Notes: generated from the letters alone by a model not told the origin. A stretch of 64,000 nucleotides of DNA from Glandiceps talaboti (GCF_964340395.1 NC_135560.1:12755098-12819097), one strand, 5' to 3'. Shown: positions 32,766-52,832, counted from the first letter of the stretch. Program-made: numbers and translations.

Positions 32766-35079
32766 TTCGCATCCATCCATCCATCCATCCATTCATTCAT
32801 CCATCTAACCATCTATCCAACCATCTTCTTGTCTGCTGATCTGAATGTCAGTCAGTTACTAAAATGACCATAAATCACTAATTATTAGAAACATTTGAAC
32901 AAATATTCCTTTGTGCTACATCTGTTTTTGGCTGTCTTTTTGTATGCATCTGTCTCTCTGTCTCTGTCTCTCTCTGTCTCACCATCTCTCTGTCAGTTGA
33001 CCTGTATCTCAGGCAATTAGCTCATTAACATATTAAATACATCTCACTATTCATTAGCAGTGTCAGATTTTAAAATTCATTTTTCATGCTTTACTTTATT
33101 TAAGTTTTAAACAAATATTCCATAATATTAATCTTATCCAAATTTCTGAGCAAGGAAATGGACCAACATTTTCTGTACATAAATCAAAGAAATGTACTGA
33201 TCTTCATGAACATATAGTCCATTTTATACTAAGTATAAAACTAGCATAGAGATTTTTCAAGTGATGTGAGATTTTTATAGACTGGAACATTTTTTGTATT
33301 TAGGTACCCAACAGCAGAAGGACTTAGTAATTGGTGGTGAGGCCTGTATGTGGGGAGAGTATGTTGATGGTACCAACTTGATTCAGAGATTATGGTAAGT
33401 ATTTGATAGTTAAATAGAGTCATTTTAGACAAGTAAATCTGGAATAATTGTGACCGTTTGATCTGTCTACTATGGCCCTTGATCACACAATGATGTATAT
33501 TCAGGATGAATATCGTCAAAACCCAAAACTGGAAGAATAATGTCTATGAATAATATATTTTCCATGGTATTAAAATATTGAAGTAATGAGTTAGTGGAAT
33601 GAGACCCACTCCCGGTCTTTTCAATAGCATCATTTCTTTAACTTATATACATTTGTAATAATCCTACCCATTTGGTTGGCTGCCATAGCATGGATCATGA
33701 TTACAAATTTTTTGTTTTACAACACATTTCAATCAACACATAAATGTCATTTATTTTGTACGAATTGGCTTAGTTTACTTTGATATCTTTTACTCATGTC
33801 AATGTTTAAATATCATTTTCAACATATATTTGTCAAACATGTATGCTATGATAATTAAAATTTGCATATTTACTTTCAGTTGTGTGATATCTGGACAACA
33901 TTTTAATTTTGCACATATACGATATGTAGGTATGAGCAGGAGGCATGCTTAGGCTATATTTCAAGATAACCCTAGTCTAGTTCCTGATGGACCATATTCT
34001 GTACTACGTTATCTTCATACTATTAGACCATCTAGTCAATCCCGTTACTCAATGCGTTAATTTTGGTTCAACCCCAAAGTGCAGACGGCGCATATCAGTA
34101 GTAATCCATCACAAATTGACAGGCTGTCATCATCGTTCTCATGCGATGATGTCATCATGTTTATATGAACACTGTAGGGGGGAGCACAGAATTCTGTGTG
34201 AGAGTAATGGAATTGACTAGACGGTATAGTATGAAGATAATGTAGTATGGAATATGGTCCATCAGGAACTAGACTAAGATAACCCTTGAAATATGTTAAA
34301 TAGGAAATGTTACATGATGTGACTATTTTCAGGCCAACAGCAAGTGTAGTTGGAGAGCGTCTGTGGAGTGCAGCTAGTGTGACAGATCCTAATGCAGCTT
34401 CACATCGTCTTGCCGAACAAAGATGTCGTATGGTCAGGTGAGGGGTCTAAAATAAAGAGTACTGAACAAAAATCATTGACTTTTACATCAAACAAAATAT
34501 TTAACTCAGTCTGCTGTGTCTTATGTACTATACATGACTGCACTTCAAGAAAAGAAATACTTGGTTATACCGAATCAGACAGTCAAATAACCATCAAGGA
34601 AATTAGTAAAAGCAAAAATAAAAAGCATTTGGAAGTGCATACATACATTTGGCAGGCCTATAGAAATAATTTGTCCGAAATGAAAGAATGATCCTACGTA
34701 ATCCTTATTAAGATAACACTAATGTGATGACCCAGGATTGAAACATGGCCCTTTAATGCCCACTTTGAAAAAAGAATAGAACATCATGTGTGAAAAACAG
34801 TTGTCTGACAGACCTATAAAAAAATAGTTGGCTCAGAACAAAAGAATAATCCTATGTAATCTTTATGGTGCCACTGATAAGATAACACTTATGCAAGAAC
34901 CTGGGATTGAAACCCTGGCCTTTGTAATATAATTCAGTAACTTGGTACAGTAAAAAAGTGATAATGTATGGCAGAAATTCATACTGATGCAATTGTGTTT
35001 ATTGTTATCTTTCAGACGGGGTTTACAGGCAGAGCCAGTGACTGGGCCAGGATACTGTCCATATGAATATTCACCTTAA
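23472..35079 (+). CDS. Beta-hexosaminidase Hex1 (GH20, HEXA/HEXB-like), with alternative exon 8
   Basis: Lysosomal or secreted glycosidase that removes terminal GlcNAc/GalNAc by substrate-assisted catalysis. Exons: 23472-23919, 26598-26663, 27247-27293, 27694-27804, 28320-28421, 29225-29541, 30035-30194, 30847-31024 (8a) or 31567-31744 (8b), 33304-33394, 34333-34437, 35016-35079. With one exon 8 they give 562 aa; every junction keeps frame with GT-AG sites. Signal peptide at residues 1-22 (hydrophobic [17 protein letters not shown]), then the GH20b N-domain. The whole pocket is kept: R212 (human HEXA R178), D241 (D207), D293 and H297 (D258, H262), catalytic D357-E358 (D322-E323), W427 (W392), W451-Y452 (W420-Y421), W493 and E495 (W460, E462). 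It heads a tandem array and faces snurportin. A polyadenylation signal AATAAA near 36467 is one candidate. Assigning HEXA rather than HEXB orthology is not justified. Confidence 0.95.
24585..24832 (-). mobile_element. Degenerate MITE related to the 33973-34276 element
   Basis: Phrases GGATTACTACTGACATG, GGGGTTGAACCATAATTAA and CAGAAACTAGACTAAC match the reverse complement of the 304-bp element in Hex1 intron 9. The left border is uncertain. It lies in Hex1 intron 1. Confidence 0.55.
27407..27463. repeat. (CA)n microsatellite
   Basis: Pure CA run in Hex1 intron 3. Confidence 0.97.
30296..30473. mobile_element. MITE with AATAGGGAACTTGCAA termini
   Basis: Left end AATAGGGAACTTGCAA and right end TTGCAAGTTCCCTATT are perfect inverted repeats about 175 bp apart in Hex1 intron 7. 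The next bases are CCGCCATGTTGAATGTTGCA on the left. A matching single end occurs at 52833-52890. TA dinucleotides at the termini are compatible with a TA-type target, but I cannot prove the duplication. Confidence 0.7.
30847..31024 (+). CDS. Hex1 alternative exon 8a
   Basis: Encodes [12 protein letters not shown] through DPQDFEG, 59 codons plus one base (phase 0 to 1), with acceptor TTTTCCAG and donor GTAGTC. The substrate-loop motif reads SDGWYLNH, so the position of human HEXA R424 is His. It aligns over its whole length with exon 8b at 31567-31744. Confidence 0.9.
31080..31136. repeat. (CA)n microsatellite between alternative exons 8a and 8b
   Basis: Impure CA/CG-CA dinucleotides in the 542-bp intron between the duplicated exons. 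CA repeats can act as hnRNP L binding sites in splicing regulation; a role here is speculative. Confidence 0.9.
31567..31744 (+). CDS. Hex1 alternative exon 8b
   Basis: Encodes [12 protein letters not shown] through DPLNFSG, again 178 bp and phase 0 to 1, with acceptor ATTGTAG and donor GTATGT. The substrate loop reads SSPWYLNY, so the R424 position is Tyr. It resembles the single exon 8 of Hex2 and Hex3 (SSPWYLNYV) more than exon 8a does. Both exons are intact, with no stop or splice-site decay. Confidence 0.9.
32635..32945. repeat. Local direct repeat around (GT)n-(TCTG)n-(CATC)n
   Basis: The phrase GAAACATTTGAACAAATATT occurs at about 32646 and again at about 32888, flanking a GT/TCTG/CATC microsatellite. 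It lies in the long intron after exon 8b. Confidence 0.7.
33973..34276. mobile_element. 304-bp MITE with perfect 9-bp target duplication
   Basis: Starts TAGTCTAGTTCCTGATGGA and ends with its reverse complement; the inverted similarity extends about 60-70 bp inward (CATATTCTGTACTACGTTAT against ATAATGTAGTATGGAATATG). It is flanked by identical AGATAACCC at 33964-33972 and 34277-34285. It lies in Hex1 intron 9. Non-autonomous. Confidence 0.9.
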
Positions 35080-36858
35080 ACACTACAATCTGATGAATTC
35101 TTTTAATCTGTGTCAGTTTTATTTGTTGTCAGACAACAGTAATAGAGAAATTAACCCTTTTTTTTAGTGAGATATTTTTGTAATCATAGGTAATATTAAT
35201 CAAGATGAACATTGTAGACAGGATGCCAGTTAAACTTGGATATATGTAGACGCTATCAACTTCTTGACAAATTTGGTTAAAATTAATGTAGAAGGGTGAT
35301 TTTACTTCAAAGCTAAAAGCTGCAAAATTGAATTCTGTGAACGTTCGATGTATATTTTAGTATGAACAGACGTGATTTATATTGTTTTTTTATTGTTAAT
35401 GTTTAAGACATAGCGAATGGGCAGGATGGTTTTGAGGTGTACAGGGTATGAAGGATATAAACATGGAAATTATGAATTATGTATCTTCATAATAATATAA
35501 ATTCTACTTTAACAATTATGCCTAATTTAAAAAGTGCAATTATGAATTCTACAGAAAATAGCTTCAGTGTTATATTTCACTCAAAACTAAGCATCGTTTG
35601 CACATCATATAACAATTTTGATAAATTTATTTTACATGTACCGGTGACAATTTTATGGATTATGTATTAAGTAAATCGTTGATTATGCTGGATAACAGAT
35701 GTAAAATTATGGTTTTAAAGTTTTACAGTTGACAATAAAATAAAAAGAAGCAGTAATTATGTTTTACAAAACCACTCCTTGCCCACCCTCACAGTTGATA
35801 TGTATTATGTAGACAGATGTACAATTTACAGAATGTCTTGAAATGGCTAGTAGACTTAAACAATCATGAACAGGTATATAACCTTATCCACGAAGTAATT
35901 ACACATTAATTGCAAAATGTGATTTACCTGTACCTTTTGGATGCATCATACATAAAAGATCTCAGAAGCAGCAGCTGGACATTATATATATTGGGTTTTG
36001 ATGTCAGAAATGACATTAAAATAGTAATTTTATTTTGTCAAGTAATAATAATCAAGATTTCTACTGCATCATTGAAAATTGCTTATTTCAATCATTTCAG
36101 AAGTCTTTAAACCACATGATGTAAATTGGTTTTTTCAATATTTTGTGTAATTGTACTGTAGTTCTTTTACAGCTTAATTCTAATAAAGAAAGTGAACAAG
36201 ACGTTTCTGAAAATCAAGGATTATGGTAGTAAACCTAACAAAAAATTAATTCTGATATTAAATACAGTAGGTCGATCATATGAATTAATTCACTTCCATT
36301 AGAAAGTTTTAGCATTGAATCATATTTGAATACTTTTTAAAATGGTGTGAGTTTTGAATTTTGTAATCTTTACATATTAAATCAAGATTTGTATGAATTT
36401 GTTCTACCAAAAGACAGCTACAATTGTGTATATATCACTACCATGTGTATGTACTACATGATTATGAATAAAACCATTCATACTAAAATTGACTGGTAGT
36501 GAGTTTCTTACAGGCATAGTGTAACTCTTTCCTGCAAAGTGTGTGCGTGTGTGTGTGTGTGTGTGAGTGTGTGTGTGTGTGTGTGTGTAACATTATGTAG
36601 TGGGAGTGTGTGATAGCTTATGGTTTCACAGTGTAATTGGGGTACACGTGCAATGTGGAATGTACACTTGTTGAAATGTAAAATGACATTAAATTTAGTT
36701 CACAGATTAAATCCTAGCCCTATCATCAAATTGGGATTGGACTCTGTACCTTGTATTGGTTGTCAGGTGACTAATGTCACATGACTAGGACAGTGACGAT
36801 CAAAGAGCAATGGTCAGTATCAAAGAGCATCGTACAAATCAACATGCACTAGCTAACC
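35080..36858. other. Hex1-Hex2 intergenic region
   Basis: Holds the Hex1 3' UTR (candidate AATAAA near 35734 and 36467), a (GT)n at about 36540-36590, and the Hex2 promoter. GTCACATGAC at 36776-36785, 74 bp before the Hex2 start, is one base from the lysosomal-gene CLEAR consensus GTCACGTGAC. Confidence 0.6.
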
Positions 36859-39800
36859 ATGTACAAGACAACGCCATCTTCTATCTTAGTAATTCTGTTT
36901 CTGCTAGGTTTGTGTCCTGCACTTTTTACAGCCCATGGACAACGAGGGCACTTCAATGAAGTCAATCGTAATAAGACTGGGTGGCGAGATCCAGCAACTG
37001 ATACAAACTGGCCACCCCCAAGGACGTCTCCAAATACGGTGGTAGTTGACGCGTCACCGAAGGGAAGTGTCTGGCCAAAGCCACAACAAATGACCATGAC
37101 CGACAAACAACTTATCATTAATCCAACCAAATTTCTTTTTACCTATTCTTCTCATACGTGTGATATTTTAACCGAGGCTTTCCAACGATATCAGAAGGTG
37201 ATATTTGATGAAGTTACAACGATGTCCAAAAATGGAACAGTTGGTGAAGACGACGAAGAACTATACAGTCTAGTTGTTAGCTTGGACAATGTGTGTGATA
37301 AATATCCTGGTATGGAATCCAATGAAACATGTAGGTAATGTTTAAATTATGTTCTATTATTATTTTCACAACCTCGCCAATATGTAGAATGCATACATGA
37401 GAAATACATTCAAGCTCAAAAGATTCTTCCATGATATTGAAACATAATTTGTCACGTTTGTTTCAGAAATCAATTTTCATAGTAATACTTCTAGCGCTCA
37501 CAGTATTATGGCAACGTTTGTTATTTTTTTATACTTATTTGTGTATTCTCACACATTCTTTCTATTTTTGAAATAGATGCATTGGATATTATCGCTGGCT
37601 CAGCCAATCTGAAAGCACCATCCATTTGGGGAGTTCTCCGAGGTATTCCAACTTTAACTTTTAACTTGAATGTTGGGTTGTATAAGTAAATTGTTATAAC
37701 ACAACGCATATGGTTATAATATCTTCATGTTCTCATAAATATAAACGCCATTATTTTTGTTTATTGGTATTGCTTTAATGTAGATAATCTTTCTTTTTTA
37801 TTCACAACATTTAGGATTGGAAACGTTTAGCCAATTGGTTTACATGCTCGACGATGGAAGAGTAAGTTTCGCGTTGAATAGTGGTAATTTTGATAGAAAA
37901 TTAGTGTAAATCTTAATTATGTATGTATGTATGTATGTATGTATGTATGTATGTATGTATGTGTATGTATGTATGTATGTATGTATGTATGTATGTATGT
38001 ATGTACGTATGTATGTATTACATGATATGTACAAACGTGATATTTATGTCATATTTTCTATCCTTACAGTTGGCGATCAATATAAATACTATCATTGACT
38101 GGCCAAGATTCAAATATCGTGGGATTCTCCTCGACACTGGTTTGCACTTTATAACGACCCCAGTTCTACTACAGAATCTAGTGAGTGTTTGGTATCATCT
38201 CTACAATCTAAATATTTAAAAAATAGATTTGCGTATTTTGTTAATGTTCTGCATCAAAATAACTGTCCCCGGAGAACAACTGAATATGTCATACCTAAAA
38301 AATATTTATATTTGCAATGATAGAGATGAAATTGCAAATTCGACTGCAAGTTGGAAAACGTTCAGGGCCTGTTCTATAATGACTATGATTGAATTATTGG
38401 TGGACCAGTATTATAAAAAGGAAAGACCTTTAGAAATACATTTTAGAAAATGTATGGGTTGGTGGCGTAAACTTTAATTTATTCGTTGTTGAGAAACAAT
38501 CATTTGAAAGTATACCATCCTTAAACTATTGCTATAAAATATGTAAATCTCCCGTATGTGCATTGGATACAATATGATGACACTTCCCTTGATATTCACA
38601 GGATGCCATGGCGTTCAACAAGTTTAACGTCTTCCATTGGCACATCACTGAAGATGACTCATTCCCTTATCAAAGCAGAGATTTTCCGGAAATGAGTCAA
38701 AAGGTAAGCAGGAATGCAACCCATTGTTTTTAGGAGAAGACTTGGAGAGCATCTATTCATGCGAAGGGGAATTAGATTCATAGATTCACAAACTACTTAA
38801 AATAAGTTCATTAATTATTATTTGCAAAAGAAACTTTTGTCCCTAAGAGTATGACACACTAAGTTACAGAACATGTCAAGACAAAGAGATTGAGGATTAG
38901 TGATGTCATCACTGGGGCTTTCCCACAAACCATTGCAGGAAATCTTCAAAATGGCCTAACTCATGTCAAGGGCAGTAGAGATTCGTTTACAAGTTTTCAA
39001 AGTTATGTAAGTTACCATTATACTACCCAAAATCATATGGAAATTTATAACAGTAATCAATACAAATGTACTCAATGCAAAAATAAGCCTGGTTGCACTT
39101 TTCCTTTAGCTGTAAATATAAAGAAGATCGATACGTGGTAGCACATTTTGTCAAGCTTTTCACATTTTCTCTTAACCAGGGCGCATTTAATCCCTATACT
39201 CATGTTTACACGCAAGAAGACGTCGCTATGGTGATCGAATACGCAAGACTTCGTGGAATTAGAGTATTGGTGGAATTTGATACACCTGCACATGCACAGT
39301 CATGGGGTTTGTCCTACCCAAATCTGCTGACGACATGTTACAAAGGTGACAAACCAGATGGTACATATGGACCAATGAACCCGACGACAAATTACACATA
39401 CAACTTCCTGGCCAAGTTCTTTAAGGAAGTTGTTGAAGTTTTTCCTGATAAATACTTACATTTGGGAGGTGATGAAATTGATTTTGATTGTTGGTAAGAA
39501 CCTTTTTGCTAAATCTATAGATATAGTATTATAAGTATACCTTTCACGAGGAACGTTTCATTCTAGGATGAACAATGTTGACTTTGTTGGTAATATGAAA
39601 CTAGAGTTTATCAAAACATGAATGATATACCTGCGCAAATGCACGATACGTTTGTAGTATGATGATGATGGAAGGGTCAAAGAATTTGACATAGATAGGG
39701 ACTTTTATTGTTTATCTGAAAACTTGATCATTTTGAACTGGCCATGGTTGACCAGTCTGACTATTCCATCTTTATATTGAAATGGGTTATCTATATCTTT

Positions 39801-42418
39801 TCTTCATAGGGAAAGCAACCCTGAGATAAGAGCATTCATGAAAAAAGCTGGATATGGTGATAAGTATGAGAAACTGGAAGAGTATTATTTTGATAGATTA
39901 TTCAACATTATCGATTCCACCAATCACAGTATTATACTGTGGGAAGATGTATGGGATGACAAAGTGAAGGTAGGATAGGAACCCGATTTTAACAAGGTTT
40001 GATGAAGAAATGGATTCTTCCGTAGAATATTAAAAGGCTATCATGCAGACTTTGAAAATGATTAACGTTGATTACGGGGACGTGATATTTCATTCATACA
40101 CACTCGCGAGCTTTCAATTTAGTCAAGTTTCCAATCTTCCTTTCAATTTAGTCGCACAATAATTATTGTTCTTTTCTTTAAAGATTCGAAAAGATGCCAT
40201 CATCCAGTTGTGGATTGATATCTATTTGTACCCGGATACGCTGAGTAAAATAACCGCGCAGGGATACCAGGTTATCTTATCGTCACCCTGGTATCTGAAT
40301 TACGTCAGTAATCCGTACAGAGAACATTGGCAACTGTACTATCTTGTCGATCCTCAGAATTTCGAAGGTAATTACTAGGGAGGGTGGATGGGGAACCTTG
40401 AAATTAAGACAGTTATCTACTATTGATTAATAATAGGATATATATATATATATTAGTCATTATTACTTACCTGAAAAAGTTACTGATAGCATATATTGCA
40501 TTGTGGGTAAAGTATTGACTATTTCTGTTTAACGCCTTTTTTAACTGTGAGGTGTTTGTTTTTTGAGACCGCCTAGCTTTCTTATCTAAACTTCGAATTT
40601 CGAGCAAACTGTAAGTAGCTCTTTTATGTTCTACCAGCTGCTCCAACTTTACAAATACACAATGTATTCATATTATTGAATCCCACTTGTCTTAATCATT
40701 ATGATCCGCCATCTTGTCGGGATAATGGTTGGAATTTTCATGACTCGCCTAAAGACTACCTAAGTGATGAATTGTGCTGCACAGTATCACTGTCACTGTT
40801 AGGCCAAAAAAAAATATCTGGTTCTGGTCAGGTTAAACTTTCTAAAGTGGTGCGACGACGCGAATTTTTTTTTCCTAATTTCTTTTTGTTTTGTTTTGTT
40901 TTGTTTTGCAAATTAGTAAATACACATTTTTTTGACACTTTACATACTCTGTTCTATCATATTCATCTCTTGAAAAACTTCCTTTTTCTTCGAAGCAGTT
41001 TAGGCTTTGTATTTAAGCAGTCTTGGCATGTAGGGTAGATTTCAGCTGCTTGTTCTCCTGATATCAGGAATAAATAAGGAACGGGAAAGCAAAAATTATC
41101 GAAAAAAAGGATCGACGCGAGGGTATTCAGGGCACGCGCGCGCTGACCAGAACCAGATATATATATTTTTGGCCTTAGATAGTGTTAATTTGGATTGTTT
41201 ATGACTTCTTTGTTTTGTTTCTACTTCTCAAGTTTTGTGAAAAGTTGACAATGTCAGTCGTGGCAAAGATTTGTTTTTATATCTTACTTATAGGCACACA
41301 ATATCAGAAAGGGTTAGTGATTGGCGGAGAGGCTTGTATGTGGGGAGAATTTGTTGACGGTACAAATGTCATGCAGAGATTGTGGTAAGTTATCGTTGGA
41401 ACGAACTTCAGCTTTAACATAGTTTGCATCTCGGAAATGAAAATCTTAAATTTTTTCTGTAACTTTGTTCAAAAAAACTTTAACCAATCCTCAGTTAAAA
41501 GCAAGAAAAAAATCAGTAGTTGTCGAATATAATTTGGAAGGGTCAAATTAATATTTTAAAAAATGGTCAACTTGGAGAATAGAATACGACCAAAGAATAC
41601 TGTGTTAACCCTGTGGGAAAATAAAATATCATTGTCGGTTTCTTTGAAAACAAGAAAATGAACCCTACATTACTTTAATATGACATCATTTGGCAGAAGG
41701 TTGAAAGGATTTGAGATTCTGTTACCGAGAAGTATGAGAAGTATGCTACCTTAAAAATGGAAACAATTATATCATGGTGAGATGCGAACTAAAACTGGTA
41801 TGTATTGGATACTCTAGTGTGCTTTTCTTCTTCTTCATCATATTCTCAGGCCATCAGCGAGTGCTGTGTCTGAACGTTTGTGGAGTTCAAAGGATACACG
41901 AGATATTCGTGATGCACGAACGAGACTTCAAGAACAACGATGTCGTATGGTGAGGTACGTAAACACGGAAGTATTCTGAAGTATTCGGTAACTCAGAATT
42001 AGAACAGTCGCTATATCTAATATGGTGTCAAATGTATCTTGCATTTTTCAGAGCCAACTGGTGTAATGAATATGAAGAAAACATCAGCTTATTGCACACG
42101 CTCAAAATTTGAAAATTCTTTCGTTTAGATTAAAACTTTTCTCCAAATGCAAAATCTTATCTGTAGCAGTCAGACAGTACATGAAGGTGTTTTGACCATG
42201 AATACATAAATAAACGTAAAACATTATCACACACAATCAGCATAATTGAACAAATTGTCAACCTTTACACATGGCCTTTAAAAAAAATCTACGGTGTGCC
42301 TTCGAAAAACCTAGCTTTGATCGTAGTTTTGTAGTTTTGTGTTTTATTTTACAGACGAGGTCTTCAAGCTGAACCTGTGACAGGTCCCGGGTCATGCACT
42401 AATGAATATTCTCCATGA
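36859..42418 (+). CDS. Beta-hexosaminidase paralog Hex2 with altered sugar pocket
   Basis: GH20 protein of 571 aa in 11 exons: 36859-37330, 37577-37642, 37815-37861, 38070-38180, 38602-38703, 39180-39493, 39810-39969, 40184-40367, 41294-41384, 41850-41954, 42355-42418. Intron positions and phases equal those of Hex1. A signal peptide is present ([20 protein letters not shown]). The catalytic pair D364-E365 in [12 protein letters not shown]304, [14 protein letters not shown] and ERLWSS are kept. The Arg that grips the sugar (human HEXA R178) is Leu220 in LLDTGLHF, and D207 is Glu249 in HWHITEDD; the Gly before the pocket His is Ala (DTPAH). It is intact, so it is probably expressed, but normal hexosaminidase activity is doubtful. 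AATAAA at 42627-42632 is the likely polyadenylation signal. Confidence 0.93.
37919..38018. repeat. (TATG)n microsatellite
   Basis: Tetranucleotide run in Hex2 intron 3. Confidence 0.97.
40802..41174. mobile_element. 373-bp PIF/Harbinger-like MITE
   Basis: Ends GGCCAAAAA...TTTTTGGCC, with a second inverted block inside each end (ATATCTGGTTCTGGTCAG on the left, CTGACCAGAACCAGATAT on the right). It is flanked by TTA on both sides (40799-40801 and 41175-41177), the target duplication typical of PIF/Harbinger. It sits in Hex2 intron 8. No transposase; the frame across it is not a gene. Confidence 0.8.
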
Positions 42419-43661
42419 ATTGTGACAAGGAGTCACAACGGCATTAATTTAGACAACTAACTATGTTACTAAACATTATGTCGTCCATTGTTTCTTTACT
42501 TATCCTGGTATGCCATGCCACTGAGGAGGATTGGCACGTCTAGTACATCTTGCCGTCACTACTTAATATTTGTATTCGTAAACATGCATGGTCAAATGAA
42601 AGGAACGCCTCTGATTTTTTATTTCCAATAAAATCAATTTTACAAATGTGTACCATTTGTCGTTTTGAGATATAACTAGTAGGTGAGTGGGGTAAATGCA
42701 TGAAACTCGTCTTTACTGATAACTGTTGTCTTTATAATCGAATAATTGATGCAAAATTATGGAAATATGGAAATACATGCTTACCAGTAATATTAAACTT
42801 AACTATCATCCACCGTCTCAGGCTTTGCTTGAGAAATGAGAAGTTAAAGTTTTGGTCAGCAAAAGAATTTACCTTAACTGGTATTGAAACATTTGTGGTA
42901 TCAGGTGGGGAAAGAGGAAACCATCGTGATTAATCGAGGGTTTTTGATCCACTTTTGTTAATCTATATGAAATAGAAAACCCTTGATTAGATGGAGGAAA
43001 TGGTTTCACAATCATTTTTACATAATGACTTCAAAGTCTACTGCACTTGAAATTGAATATTTTTTTCCAAGTTAACCCTGTGGGCTAACCCTGTTGAAAA
43101 ATTATATGATTTATGTCGAATAATACACGAAATACAGAATTTAAAAAAAATATTTAGGGTTTTTTTTTTTTAAAAGCGACTGTTATTAACGAATAAATCT
43201 TTCATATTTGTCACATACGCTACTTTTCGGCGTACAAACCAGTGAAGCATGCAAAGCATGTTGCAAAGACAACAGTCGTGATGGTTCAATGATCGATAAT
43301 CTATGGAAGCCTAAGCTAACTAAATTAAGGGACCAGAAATACCCGAAAACTCTCGACGTAAATCCGACGGGAACCGACTGAAAAACTGCCAATATTAAGG
43401 TGTTCGCGGATGCTTTTTTGCGATTTTTTAACCAAAATATGTTTTACGGACCTCTTGTCTAACAAAACATAAATAAGACTAATACAGCAAATAAAAAATA
43501 AACACTGAGCACATGTACAATGAACTTTGACATGCTTTGCAGCGATTTTGCTTGTCAAAATGAAAATGCTAATATATTTGTCATAAATAACTTGACACGC
43601 AGTGTTTTATGCAGCCCTGGAAAAGGGGCGACAGCCGGTACAATGACATTTGAAACTTAAA

Positions 43662-50939
<7,278 letters not shown>

Positions 50940-52590
50940 ATATGGTCACCGACCTAGTAGCAGTGAAGACATTAATTCAACATTTAGACTCCTGTTATGT
51001 ACTAATGGAGTAGATAAGAGTGTTTCTTAGCCCATAGTTGTTAACGCCATTACACAAGCATTGAAACAATGTGTTAAAAAACGTAAAAGAATCACTATAT
51101 GCAGGACATTATTGTAAGCCACACGAAGATCCAATATGGCGGTCAATTATTAAGATGGCCGCAAACAAAATTCTGTCAAATATACCGTCCGACCGATAAA
51201 AGTGTACTGCAAATGTAACAAATCTTTTGAGTGTGTAGTTGTATTTCTTGATAGTGCTTAATCATAGACCACAGTCAACGGACATCTCAAGCAGCTTCTT
51301 TTATTTTTTTCAGAATGTTTGATTTCAAGTTTTAAAAAAATTGTTGATGTATGTACAATCTCCTAGCCCTGTAGTTTAGAAGGTTTTCAATCATATATCG
51401 ATGTGCGCCACAACGGAATACTTTGTATTCATCCATAATTTCTGACTTTGATGATAGAAATCGATTGTACATTGATTGTTTTAATAATTCAAAATACACA
51501 TTATGCTGTATATGTTTAATGATGTCAAACCTGTAAATATTATATTTACACTAGACAAATATCACTAGACAACAAGTTCAACAAGTTTCAAAGTAAGAAG
51601 GTTTATATTTATCCAAGTAGGACATATTAATTATGTGGAATGCCCTGTCCAGAAGTCGGTCCATATGGTCATGCAGCATGCTAAACTGTCAGACGAGAGG
51701 ACATTGATCCTAGGGGTCGAATGCTCTTTAAAATAACGTTTTATGAATAACAGAAAACTAACATTCAATTTAGATACTTATTTGGCACGACCGTTGTAGG
51801 TAGTTGCTATTTAATCATGAAGTATGCAACATCCGTTAAAAAGTCAAATCGAAGATACTCGTCTGTAATAAATTTGAAGGGCACATATTCAAAGTTCAGA
51901 TTTTCGCCATCCATTTGTAATAATCTTCCCCCTTGGCTTATGTGTGCATCAGCTGACCTGTAAACATTCATGATCAAAATATGTCATGATGCCACTCTGT
52001 ATACATGTTAGCAGGGAATCATACATAAACACGTTCAATATATCTTTTCTTTCTTTAGCCTAAAGGCTACATGACAGTTTAATACCGACCTGCAAGGGAA
52101 ACAAACACTTATTTTTCAACAAAACCTGTAGACACACCTGATCACTGAAAATAATGTCATCTTATCCCGAGAAACGAAGATTTCATGCATAGTTCATGAT
52201 GTACATTTGAGTATATCGATATACTGCAAAACGCTTCCAGACAGTTCTGATGATGTAGGCCTACGTGTCATCTCTCACTGATAAAGCTAATTTGAACAAG
52301 TATTCTCATGTAAATAATCTGTATTCAGTACTTGACATAAGTTGTCAATTAACGTTCATAAAAAATCCGGCTATAGTTGTAATAGTATACAGAACTTGAA
52401 GCAGCTCATCTGTGACTGTGTAATAACCTACACGATAAGCCACAGTCAAATGTTTCAGACCGGAAAATTAGACATGGTTGCCCTTTCGTTTTTTAATCCC
52501 TCCTCTTTTGTCTACGTCTATTCTAATGTCATCATTATCGTTACGATATTGTACTGACATCATTCCGCATATCATCTCACACACTTAATA
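50940..52590. other. Hex3 3' flank, no further gene seen
   Basis: AT-rich; AATAAA at 51867-51872 is a possible distal polyadenylation signal. No coding exon recognised. Confidence 0.5.
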
Positions 52591-52654
52591 TTGAAAAGGG
52601 GAGATATACTGGTTGTCCAAGAGAACGAAGGGTATGTTCCTGAGACAATGCAAC

Positions 52655-52825
52655 AATTGAGGATGAATTTCACTTTCTGCTGGTATGTCCTTTGTACAAC
52701 GAGCTTAGGAAAAAAATATATTCCCCAATTCTACCAACCAAATATGGATAAATTTGTACAATTATTGAACACAAACAAGACAGAAATTACAATGTATCAA
52801 CATTGTTTAAATATTAATTGATTCG
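52655..52825 (+). pseudogene. Remnant resembling a non-LTR retrotransposon ORF C-terminus
   Basis: In one frame the sequence reads EDEFHFLLVCPLYNELRK; after a one-base shift in an A run near 52710 it continues KKYIPQFYQPNMDKFVQLLN. That pattern resembles the Cys/His-bearing end of some invertebrate non-LTR polyproteins. The frameshift and lack of upstream RT domains mark it as dead. The match is from family memory, not a search. Confidence 0.45.
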
Positions 52826-52832
52826 TATTTAT

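Noticed and set aside
38229-38477. 82-codon frame in Hex2 intron 4
   Set aside because: It follows the exon 4 donor, has no recognisable domain, and the sister genes have no counterpart.
40676-41038. 120-codon frame in Hex2 intron 8
   Set aside because: Mostly the Harbinger-like MITE plus a TTTTG run; it has no family features.
43650-43661. Hex3 start at 43650
   Set aside because: That codon is TTG; the first ATG in frame, at 43662, gives a proper signal peptide.
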